From Lepidurus packardi (lineage: Eukaryota; Arthropoda; Branchiopoda; Notostraca; Triopsidae), in NCBI GenBank assembly GCA_023053545.1, contig JAKZAN010000006.1:6267001-6331000 (forward strand): DNA of 64,000 bases, in the 5' to 3' direction. This document shows, in pieces, positions 1 through 10,013 of this stretch. The first letter of the stretch is position 1. Each line of letters starts with the position of its first letter. Under the pieces are notes generated by a model. The model searched no databases, had not been told where the DNA came from, and saw only the letters and a program-made list of their open reading frames with translations. The position numbers were made by a program, and so were the translations under genes.

Positions 1-458
1 CAACTTTAATAGGTTGGCCTTCAGAGATGTAGGCTGATGTAGGCTTCATAAAAATTAGCGGCTTATCCGGAACCGAATTCCCTAGCTCTTTTGCATGCTC
101 ACTAAATAAAAACAGGTATTTTCTTTCTTGATACATGAAATTGTGAAAAATGTAAAACCTGTAGTTTCTTCCTACAGCAAGAATTTTTCGACCGAATTCT
201 TGGAATTTTGCAAGACGAGCCATGATCTTTATTCTATTGGAAGTATACTTCTTCTTTCTTCTCTTCTTTGTGTTGTTAAAGATGACAGGGGAAGTGGCAT
301 CGCATCGTCGTCTGCTGCATTCACGATAGGTGTCGCTGTCTATTCAACTCCGGTTGACTTTTGTCCGAACACGAATTTACACTATTTTATTTGGATGGGC
401 GCGCTTAGGAAAGTGCATGTTAAAGAAAGGTGATCGAATTCTGACCGTCACCGAACAT
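1..458. other. No recognised gene (window start)
   Basis: A 101-codon open frame lies at 128-433 on the plus strand. Its translation resembles nothing I recognise, and it sits just beyond the 3' end of a LINE remnant, so it is more likely 3' transposon sequence or chance than a gene. No splice-linked partner or promoter was seen. Confidence 0.4.
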
Positions 459-790
459 TTAAATAAAATCGACTAGTCCTGTAACTCTTATGTAATCAAC
501 TAAATATGTCTGGGCTAAAAATTGCTTGTATTCTGTAAGATTTCCAAAACCCAATACGTTCTCGAGCTTAAATTCGATTCCCTCTTTTATCATTTTATTC
601 TTGAGTATTTCCCGTTCAAATGAGTGGTACAAGCATTCCATAATCTTGTGTTCCACCGTATCTTCCCTCTCTCCACACCTGTCACACGTGCTATTTCTTT
701 TTAGATTAAATCTTTACATCCATGATCCTGTTTTTCCGTGTCCACGTCTCAATCGCAAAAAAGCAATTGATACTTTCCTGTTTTGAGTCA
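459..790 (-). mobile_element. C-terminal remnant of a non-LTR (LINE) reverse transcriptase
   Basis: Reading the minus strand from about 790 down to the stop at 459 gives the typical end of a LINE pol protein. There is an LRLRRGHGKTGS-like segment (RNase H/C-terminal region), then a zinc knuckle CDRCG followed by the EDTVEH...EC part, then a short hydrophobic tail. An in-frame TAA at 714-716 separates the two halves, where a full-length element would have a residue or two before RFNLKRN. The upstream reverse transcriptase domain is absent. This is therefore a 5'-truncated, dead copy. The family (Jockey/R1-like) cannot be set from so little sequence. Confidence 0.7.
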
Positions 791-863
791 GAACCAGGGT
801 GCCGTCCTGATGTTCATTGAAAGTATATATTCTATAGAAGCTACTATATGACGCCTTTTCGGA

Positions 864-902
864 GGATCGAACCTGCCAAAAGCTTACCCATCTGACCGCT
901 AA
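864..902 (-). repeat. tRNA-like pol III promoter boxes (possible SINE head)
   Basis: On the minus strand a box-B-like GGTTCGATCC (864-873) lies about 13 bases beyond a box-A-like TTAGCGGTCAGATGGG (887-902). The two occur in the order expected for a tRNA-derived SINE, although the spacing is shorter than usual. No tRNA cloverleaf can be drawn: the T stem does not pair properly and no acceptor stem is visible. It abuts the LINE remnant, a common arrangement for SINEs. Chance similarity is possible. Confidence 0.3.
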
Positions 903-1168
903 CCGTTCTGTGGCGTGCTGTGGGAATAAAGGGTGGTTCACACTACCATTCAAAATCAAAAATCACCAGTCAAAATCAAGAAAATCATTGACTGGGGGCG
1001 TGGTTTGGTCTGACTTGTGCCATTCAAATAAGATTGAATTTGGGTCCTTTGATTGTTGTGATTTGTGTGACTTGCCACATTGCCAAGGAAAGTTGTATGA
1101 AAAACATGCAGGAAACTTTGGTTTTTGAGCAGCTAAATAATAAATAAAACTGTAAAAAGCTATCCAGA

Positions 1169-1253
1169 TTTACTGAATTAATATAATAAAGTTTTATGTT
1201 GCAGCCAAAACATAAAACTGCAACATAAAACTTTATAATATTAATTCAGTAAA
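1169..1253. repeat. Near-perfect 36-bp inverted repeat (hairpin)
   Basis: Arms at 1169-1204 and 1218-1253 are reverse complements over 36 bases with one mismatch, separated by a 13-base A-rich loop. The arms are AT-rich. It looks like a small foldback element or the centre of a degenerate MITE. There is no open frame or nearby gene for it to regulate. Confidence 0.8.
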
Positions 1254-2614
1254 TGCTTGTAAATTCAGTAAATGTTAAAATGCTTTAAAATTTATTATGT
1301 GTTCTTTAAAATGTATAGACTATCAATATACGAGTATAAACTTGAAAATTAACTCTGTTTTCACGACAGTTTTTTAATTAACTAGGTTTTATGCATATAT
1401 CTGTTACCACGCATTCCTTTTAACACGAAATAATATTCCGGTCCCTTCGATTTCGTGTTAAGCGGTTTTCACTGTATTTCGTTTAAGGTTTACAACAGAC
1501 GATTTTGAAGTTAGGCTGGAGAAGTACAAACAAGGTGCCCCAGTGGTTATTCTATATCATCGTTGTCAGGTCCGGCTCGCAATTATTATTATTGCTTCGC
1601 CTAGTCTTGTGTTATTAGCGTAGTCTTATATTATTAATGTTTTGCCTAGTCTTGTGTTTGTTACGCAAATAAAGCTGAGTGAAAACATGGCGTGCCATGT
1701 AGGATAAGTTATGTATGGGTAATGAGATTCGAATAATATGTTAGTTAAAATGTATTTAATTTTTTAGTGGAATGGTATAGGTATAACGAATGGTAATAAC
1801 GAAAGGAAAAATAAAAAATGACAAGAACACACGTAGCGTTAAAAAGAGTGGATAACACAGTTTTGTTTACAAGACTGTATATGCACTATGTGCACTACGT
1901 ACCCAAGCGCCTAACGACCCTAGTTTGAAACTCAACGACACAAGATTGTACGGGTGTCTTGGCGAAAACATGGTTTAGATATTTTATTTTAACCTTTTGA
2001 CCTCATACGTTTGTCCTTCGCTTTTGACCTTCGATAGACCCGTTTTTCTCTTCGGCGGTGGCCCTTTTTTTCTTTTCTTATTAATCTGTAGGACCCTACG
2101 TTGACCGTATGTCCTTATAAATAGACAAAATTTTGCCCGATCTAGCGGCAACAGCAAATACACCATACTACTCGGAACCATCCTGCGTTTTACTTTCTTA
2201 TCACACAACGCAGGACTTATACTCGGGAACAATGAGGACCAAGATTATGGTTATTTGATTGTGCCGTTTTAACGCTGAAGAATTTCTACCAAATCCGGAA
2301 CTGCATCAATCTCTTGGTAATATAATCTGCCATGGGTTATATTAATTTCAGACCTTAATGTGTTCAATTCAATTTTTAAAATGTTAATAAAAAACATTAC
2401 TTATGAATCAAAATCCTTACAAAATAATTACAAGGCCGGGTTTGGTTGAATCATCTGTATTAAAAGCTCATATACATATACATTTTGAACTAATTCTTAC
2501 ACTCCTTAATTCAAGTAATATGTAAAAGATTGGCATTACTAAGTGTGGGGAAAGAATATTACCTAATAACACCGAGGATGGCGTGAAGTATGCCTTAGGT
2601 TGTTGCAACTTGGC
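1254..2614. other. No recognised gene
   Basis: AT-rich sequence with short imperfect direct repeats around 1580-1660 (cctagtcttgtgtt units). The 82-codon minus-strand frame at 1984-2232 is Lys/Arg-rich near its end, with no recognised similarity and no splice partners. I see nothing supportable here. Confidence 0.5.
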
Positions 2615-3055
2615 CTGTCGTGTAAAGTGACGGATCCATCAGTCTCCTGAAGGGAGCTGAGGCAAATTTGACTGAAAACCGTATCAAGTTAAGACCGAAT
2701 AGCACTTCACACCCCTGATGGTGACGCCAGATAAACACAAAACGAGCTATTCACTTCACGTTGGCACAAACAAAGAACGTTAGGTTAGGTTAAGTTAGGT
2801 TAGGTTAGTTTGAGCAATCTCGTAACGTTCTTATCTTCTTCAGAAGTCTACCTTCATTGTTGTTTTCTTCATGTTCGCCATGTTCGTTTTCACTAGTCGT
2901 CAAGTTCATATTGAAAGTAACAAATGGTTTCGATATAAACAGGTTATAAATCGATTTACAGGGGTGTGAGGAGGTAGTCGATCTTGACTTGATATGGTTT
3001 TCGGTCAAATTTGCCTCAGCTCCTAAAGTGACGGATCCGTCACTTTACACGACAG
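2615..3055. mobile_element. 441-bp MITE-like element with ~100-bp terminal inverted repeats
   Basis: The left end 2615-2717 and the reverse complement of the right end 2959-3055 match over about 100 bases, with scattered substitutions and one short block difference. Both begin CTGTCGTGTAAAGTGACGG. The right arm also holds a perfect 22-bp palindrome around the BamHI-like GGATCC at about 3026-3047. Between the arms lies a short TTAGGTTAGGTTAAG-type tract (2780-2808). No transposase frame is present, so the element is non-autonomous. I could not find a convincing target-site duplication. Confidence 0.8.
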
Positions 3056-3521
3056 ACCAGGCTGGAGCTTTTGTCGATTTCGATTAAAAAGTGTCAAATA
3101 AATTCGCAATTATTGATAAAAAAAAAAGTCGATCAGAAGATCGAATAAAGTGTCGATTAACTATCGGATAAAAATGGGCGACTAAACTATCCATTAGAAA
3201 TGGGCGATTAAAATATAAATTTCGAAGTTTTTGAGATTCTTAACTAAAGTGTCAGTAAAGTTGAGGATCTTTTCCAAGACAGTTGGCATAAGTTTTATGC
3301 AAATCAGGTTCATTACTGTTATTGCTTGTACGCCGGATGTGTTCTTCGTCGAATCGTTCGTTCGAGCTCCATGTTCGAGCTCTGCTTTAGGAAGTTGGGG
3401 CAGTCTTGCAAAGGGGCCGGAACTGGTATCGAGGAGGAGCTAAGCCCAGTAGTTCACTTGTTGACATGGTGTTGGCTATCCATGGCCAGCTGGTTGTGTT
3501 TTAGCTAGTTGAAAGTTGAGT
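3056..3521. promoter_or_regulatory. Upstream region of SNX17, no gene seen
   Basis: About 470 bases between the MITE and the SNX17 start. It has short repeats of the pattern gtcgatta/gggcgattaaa at 3105-3210 and GC-richer sequence from 3330. Two small plus-strand frames here (3231-3443, 3326-3508) end before the SNX17 ATG and look like 5' leader or chance. No TATA box was seen. Confidence 0.4.
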
Positions 3522-5761
3522 ATGCATTTTTCAATCCCAGAAACTGAGGACCTTATAGACAGCGGTGGAGTGACGTTTGTGGTAAAATAATTAAATGATC
3601 TTCTTCAGAGTGACGGCGCCCAGTTATATAATTACTCATACATTAAACTTCGCGTAACATCATTTAATTTACCAGCGATTATGATTAGGTCAAACTCAAA
3701 GCTATTGCCACTCCATATGGACTAGCAATAACATTGAGAAACCAACATGTTTGGCTATTGCTAGGCTAGATAGTCCATTGAGCTAACTAATTATTTTATC
3801 ATGGTGTGACGCATGAATTTGATAATTACTTACTACATACTAGGTTAGGAATTGAGGGGTGTTTATTTATTATACGCCATTGTGGGCATAGCAATAGCAT
3901 ACCGATCTTATAGTTGTCGTGTTTGATCCGGTTCACATTGCCAATTATTTCTCTACAGGGCTATCACATTAATTTAAATGGAGCTCACCATTGTACTGTA
4001 AGGTATAAACAGCTGCGACACCTTTACCTTCAGATATGTGAAGAATTTGGCCCCGGTAACGGCGGTGTCGGTATCAACATTCCATCCTTTCCGTCTAGAA
4101 GTTTATTGACTTTGTCAACTACTCAATTTGAAGAAAGACGGCTACAACTAGAAAAGTTTATTCAGTCAAGTATGCATGTAGTTGTTTTATTATTTAGCTA
4201 TAATTTTTTGTTTTTGCCGTTAAGTTAGCCAAGATGCCAGGGTTATGAATAGTGCCCTGTTCACGTCCTTTCTGCAGTCAGCTCAGCGAGAGACACAGAA
4301 TGTGACTGGTCATAATGTCACTATAGTTGTGCGTTTACTAGATGGAAAGTCCATCGATCTATCATTCCCCGCTATGGTAGAAGTTCATGCGGTTTTACAA
4401 GTAAAGCTTATCTCTATCATCGCGCTAAATATTTACAAATTATATTTTTAGGCACTGGGCGAACGGCTTGAAATTCCTGAATCTTCTCTCCGCTATTTTT
4501 CCCTTTTCTTTGAGCAAGAGTTGGATGATGGTTCGATTGCAAGTATGACCGTTTTGCTTGCAGTTTTATTGTAACGGTACAATACTTTCTTCCCCACTAG
4601 TTGTTCGCAAACTGCAAGATTTCGAATGCCCCTACATTCTTGAACAGACTATATCAGGACCATTATTGCTGGTACTAAGGGTGTGGTAAGAGCCATTTTC
4701 ATTTCTTTGGTAGATCTTCTAAAAAACGGTTCTTAGTTACTGGGAAAGAGATTGGGATGATATTTTAATGGCTCAACCTTCCACACTTCATCTTTTGTAT
4801 ATACAAGCAGTGTCTGACTTGAAAAGGAACTGGGCTTTTCCTACTCCTGAAGAAAGAAAGTTACTCAAGACTTATTCAAAGCAGCAGTCGAAGAAAAAGG
4901 TTCGTACCGCTATTTTTTTTACGGTATCGAGTTTAAGATGTAGCATTTTCAGTTCGTAGATTGTGTACGAACCGCAAAATTCTATGGAAGTTTACATTTT
5001 GTTCCTTGCCAAGCTGATTTCCCACATTCCAATACCAAAGTTAACCTTTGCGCTGTGAACAAAGAATTAGTCTTCCGTTTTCCCGATTCCAAAGACGACA
5101 CGAAAGACATGGTTTTTAAAGTTACCCGAATGCGATGTTGGAGGATTACTACGGCAGCAGTATTATATAAATAATATAATAAAGCACGATAATACCCCAT
5201 AGTTTCATAAAATGTAGGCACCAAAAGATAATAGTCAGTTTCACGAGCCCCAATTGGAGTTATCTTTCGAATATTTGATCGGTAAGGACAAGCTGCAGTG
5301 GATCTGCGTCAAGAGTCCCCAAGCAATTCTCATTTCTTTATGCTTGCAAGAAATGGTGGACGAATTACTTGAAAAGAAAAGTGGATCTGTAAAATGCAAG
5401 GTAAATGTCCAATATCTTCATGTCTAATGTGTCTTTTTAAACTGGACACATTTTTGGACAGGTGGACAGGAGAATACGTCCTAACTGGTCATATATGAAA
5501 CGGGACGGGACTGTGCATAAGTTAACTAACTTAGACGGAGATAATGTTGAACTTGCCACGACTCAGGTAAGCTGTAATAAGTCCATTCCTTTGCTAATTC
5601 TATTTGAAAGATAGGAAGACGCAGGCATTTCAAGTAAGCAGTCGGTTCAATCGATTATTGGCCATCTACTTGGAATGAATAACAGCGCAAGAAGGAAAAC
5701 TGTACCAAGACCAGTAGTCGAGAATGGTGCTTTCCAACATATCGGAGACGATGATTTATGA
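3522..5761 (+). CDS. SNX17: Sorting nexin-17 (PX-FERM endosomal recycling adaptor)
   Basis: Exons 3522-3581, 3959-4169, 4234-4400, 4452-4542, 4601-4685, 4737-4899, 4953-5159, 5218-5400, 5462-5566 and 5615-5761 join in phase to 472 codons; the human protein is 470. The start MHFSIPETE matches the vertebrate N-terminus almost exactly. A PX domain (about residues 1-105, with the GYHINLNG and RYKQL elements) is followed by the atypical FERM domain (about 110-390, including FKVTRMRCWRI) and a short tail ending HIGDDDL, like the vertebrate IGDEDL end. In the family, PX binds PI3P on early endosomes and FERM binds NPxY tails of cargo such as LDL-receptor relatives and integrins. The C-terminus binds Retriever/Commander, so cargo returns to the surface. 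Introns other than the first (377 nt) are 50-64 nt. The third exon's acceptor (AG at 4232-4233) was chosen because it alone keeps the frame. Confidence 0.95.
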
Positions 5762-7747
5762 TTGTACCCCTTGCTCATGTAATGCTCTACAGCTTATAGT
5801 TCTGGTCAGCTTTTCCTACTAAAAAATCACGTTCTGACGTTGGAAATCTATTAAGGGTGGAAAAAATGTCCACGGTACAAGGCCAGCTTATTGGCCTGCA
5901 CTAAAACTCCTACTCGAAAAACCTTCGCAGAAGAAAACATTACGCGATCGTTAAATCTGTGTAACTAAACAGTGAAACCCTTAATTTGGCATGCCTGCCA
6001 TTTCGCGATCATTGCCTACTTAAAAGGTAAATATAATCGGCATTGTAAAGCATCAAGAAGCATTACTGATTTATAGAACTCGGACTTATATTTACTTTTA
6101 TATGCATTGACTTGTATCTCTACATGCAATTGTCTCATTAACTCGCTAAACAAATCCGTCTTTGTAGTCCGGTGTAATATATAACTTTTTATATATACAT
6201 TTAAATTGTATAGGTCATCGTTGTATACTCAACAGGCAACCTTCATATGACGTCATTCCACGTTATCCGTATGACATTGTCGTATAGGACAAACATGTGT
6301 AGGTACGAAAAATAGTGTAAAATTAAGTGTTCGACTTCACTACGTTTAAACGGCGTTTACAGGTTGTTGTCCAATCCCAGGATGACTTAATCTCCTGTGT
6401 CAAAGGTCAACGTAAAGAAACGTCGTATTACAAAGGATAAATCATACCTCTCGAACTGTGGCTTTAGAATAACTAAACATTTGCCATGAGAAGGTCAAGC
6501 ACTGCAGCTGTGGTGTCAAACCACTGTAAACGGCATTTAGTATTTACTTAATTACATTTTCTTGTGATACACACTACCACAATTCAAAACCTGGTTTAGC
6601 CTAGGTTAGCTAACATTAATACCACTAATGCATTAAAACCACCGAAAAGCAACCTACCTTCAGAAGACTCACGTCCGCTCTGAACAGAATAAAACCGGAA
6701 TTTACGTACATAGCTCTAGCAGAGCTCATAAACTTATATCATCTTTTATGCTACATTCAAGGGCAGTCAAGTCCTAAACAACCCAATATTAACGCACCTG
6801 CATGATAATAGTATCCGAAGAATGCAAAATAAAATTCGCCAAAAAAAAAACACAAAAAACACAGCGTATCTGGACCTCACCTCCTTTCAATGGCTTGGTA
6901 TTTGCTCAACACACTATACGCGAGATAAAATGCCAGCATGAAGTAAGTGGAGCTTCCCAACCGCGAAACCGGAATCGCGTCAGCAGCAGAGGTACTGCGT
7001 CCCATAATCTCCAGGAATGCTGGCTTATATACGAGACAAAACTTTTCGGCTAAGAAGGCACTGAACTACTGCTTTAAATTCAAATGACACCGAAAATGCA
7101 TGGCACCGAAACCGCAACTGTCGTTAAGACATTTTTGTTTAATGACCCGTTCCTTTTATTACTCAGCCAAACAACGAGATTTTCCATTCCGCTCAAAAAG
7201 GAAAAAGAAGACCGCGGCCTTGCTACTCGAATGAAAGCGCATTGAAAAGACATTAAATTGAACGCCAATCGCCACGAAGATGCGCGGAAGAAAAATAACG
7301 GCACATGGAACTAAGCGAACAAAGTGAACGGCCTCACGTTTCCACGACAAAACGGACGTCAAAGAACTCTCCATCGGAACCGGCAGCGAGAGGAGAAATA
7401 CGGTCGAGTACAGGACAAGTTTAAATAATCGCACCTCCTTCAGTAAGGCATATATCGACCGCGCGCAGCTGAGGGCCTGTAGAATAAAATAGCAACCATA
7501 TGCGAATGGTACAGGCAAATACCGAGCTCTTTTTCTCGAATCTCATGCCCATAATAAAAGTGAAATTTTGTTTCGGTTCTAGCTCTACGGAACTTCCAGA
7601 AACTAAGGCTTTTGTAGGCACTTAAAAGATCAAGACCAAGGCGCGAACTCAAGAGAGAAAATAAAAGACTTAGAAATAAACCAACTAAATTATGGGAAAG
7701 AAGAGGAATTTCGACTTGTCACAGATAACATAAATCGGGTGACTTAC
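5762..7747. other. Intergenic; may include the last Lark exon
   Basis: About 2 kb between SNX17 and the last resolved Lark exon. Several overlapping minus-strand open frames (7080-7652) are short, in different frames and unlike known proteins. The final coding exon and 3' UTR of the Lark gene must lie somewhere below 7748 on the minus strand. Acceptor-like sites occur around 7680 and 7655, but none gives a recognisable terminus. A poly-A run sits at 6841-6850. Confidence 0.45.
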
Positions 7748-9705
7748 CTTCTATCAAAACGAGGGGCATACTCCTCAAAAGATCTATAGCCTCGCCCACC
7801 TTGATGTGGTGGACGTTTGTACCCATAATCCATAGGGCCTTCTGGTCCATCGTAGTAAGGATTTCCACGCATGGGACCAGGTCCCATGAAAGGAGGACGA
7901 GCTGAAGGAAAACCTCTACCTCCCATTCCATAACCACGTCGATCCTCAGGAAAACCACGCGGATGGGGTGCATATCCATAGTCGAAGTCACCCCCATAGT
8001 TATCATAGTCACGCTCCTAATGAAAAAAAAAAGAAGATAATTAGGGAACTAACACGAAAATAAGACACTTCCTACGTACACGCATACGTGAGTCCATCTA
8101 GAAACAAAGGATTAACTCTGCAAAATTCAGAAGGGAAAATAAAACTTACTGGAAATCTGTCACGAGAATGTAGAGGGGGATAGGGTGGCCTCCCACTTCC
8201 CATGCCTCCACGGCCACGACCTCGGGGAGGACGTTCTTTAGGACTGTTTTTACTACCTTTTGGAGGTTTACCACGTGCACTGCGCCTAATGCAATAGTAT
8301 AATTAGCAACCGTTGATTGTAAGACACCGCCTTACTGATTCCCACGCGGACATTCTTTAGACCAGTGGCCTGGCTTGCCACATCGATAGCAGGCTTCCGT
8401 GTCCCCCATACCGGGTTTATTTCTAACCCGACTTGTAGATAACTGGACGTTGATGGCATTGCCATATAAACTATGCCCGGCCAGTTCAGCGACTGCTTTA
8501 TCTACGTGATCACCTTTTTCCATATGCTAAGATAGTAAAACACGTTGGTTATTGCATTGGTAGGTTAGGCTTGGTGGATTTACTAATGACTTACCACAAA
8601 CGCGTAGTTTCTAATAATGTCACATTCATACACAGTGCCAAATTTAGAAAATAGGCCTTTAAGATCGTCAGGCATGACCTTTTCGCTTAAATTACCCACA
8701 AAAATCTTCACAGAAGATTTAGCTGGGCCTTTGCTTATTGAATGCTTGACTTGGATGGGATTACCCTGCACTACTTGGCCGGTTAGCTCCTTCACAATTT
8801 TATCGCCGGTCGCTTCATCCACTTTTATGTGCTAAGTAGTATAAAAGGTTGACACTGCTTAGTAAATTGTAAAAAAAAGCAATACAATAACTTACCACAA
8901 AACCGTAGCTTTTTCGGACATCGCATTGAGCAATAGGACCATACTTTTCAAACAAAGGTCTGAGGTCCTCAGATTTAGTTTTATCGTTTAAATTTCCGAC
9001 GAAGAGCCTCACGACGCCGGGAATAGGCTTTTCATCCTTTTCGGCGGCCTCTGCGGCCTCTTGTTCTGTGTTATCTTCTTGAGTCTCACTTGACTCTTCT
9101 GTATCATGCGCTATGGATTCTTCGGGTGTCTTTAGCATTTGATCTGCAACTGCTGTTTGATCTACAACTGCCGTTTGATCTGCAACTGCTGTTTCGTCGG
9201 CAACTACTGTTTGATCTGCAACTGCATCAGGTTTTTCTAAGATCTTATCTATAGATGCTTGAGATTCCTCTAGAATCTGTTCGACGGATTTTTCTGTTTC
9301 CTCTTTCATTTCAATTCCTTCTTCATTGACAGAGTGACCGCCATTGTTATTGTCAGCATTTGTAGGTTGGGGTACGTCCTCTTCCTTGACAGAGTCAACA
9401 ATATCATTTCCATTGTCCGTTGCGGTCGTCTCTTTATTTCCATTGTCCGTTGCGATCGTCTCAGTTTCCCCAGTCGCAGCCTTTTCAAGTTTTATAGTTG
9501 CAGTTGAGCCATGTTCCCCAGTTTCGGACACGCCAGTTTCCATAGGCGTGTTTTCCTTCACGCTACTGTCAACAGTTCCAAGGCTTTTGTTCTCATCCAT
9601 TGGTTGTGGTTCTGCAACTCTTGCATCCTCGCTTGTGACATCAGAGGTGCTCTTTGTAGTTTCTGGCTCCTGTAACGACTGGTTAAGCTCCATCGGCTCT
9701 GGCAT
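7748..9705 (-). CDS. lark: RNA-binding protein Lark/RBM4 (two RRMs and a CCHC knuckle); 3' end unresolved
   Basis: Minus-strand exons 9705-8896, 8831-8595, 8526-8336, 8285-8150 and 8016-7748 join in phase to 547 codons and end in phase 2, so at least one more exon follows. Domains: an acidic, low-complexity N-terminus (1-225, with ADQTAV repeats); RRM1 (about 231-297, RNP motifs LFVGNL and KSYGFV); RRM2 (about 311-377, IFVGNL and NYAFV); a CCHC zinc knuckle C395/C398/H403/C408; then an RG/RGG- and proline-rich tail. This order is diagnostic of the Lark/RBM4 family, which regulates splicing and translation, including in the circadian clock. The first ATG after an in-frame AG-rich leader is used. 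The long N-terminal extension is odd: fly and vertebrate members start almost at RRM1. The gene diverges from LRPAP1 across about 300 bp. Confidence 0.93.
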
Positions 9706-10013
9706 CCTGCTAGGAATTAGAATTGTAGTTACTACGAGTGTATTACTTAAATAACGGAATACTCAATGTAGTTAATGTACCGATTTCGGAAATTTGTCAC
9801 AACTTGCAGAGAAAGCACGCACGCCAAACCTGCCGCAAAGATTAGAGCGTTATTAAGTGACGGAGAGCGAATGACTACCCAGGTGAAGAACAAACCTCGA
9901 ATAGCCAAACGGTAATAGAGAAGATCGCACAGGTTTTAGAAGATTGAGCCAAAAATATTGCACCATTCAGTGCAGCCAGTGGAACGCGCTGAAAGATAAA
10001 GATAAAGCGCGAA
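9706..10013. promoter_or_regulatory. Bidirectional promoter region between Lark and LRPAP1
   Basis: 308 bases separate the divergent start codons. No TATA box is visible on either strand. A possible splice acceptor just before the Lark ATG (minus strand, near 9710) suggests Lark may have a 5' UTR exon. Shared promoter use is inferred from spacing only. Confidence 0.5.

Noticed and set aside
864-902. True tRNA gene
   Set aside because: Only box-like motifs are present; T stem and acceptor stem do not pair, so it is at best SINE-like.
6802-7053. 83-codon plus-strand frame
   Set aside because: Begins in a poly-A/AC tract, no similarity or splice context.
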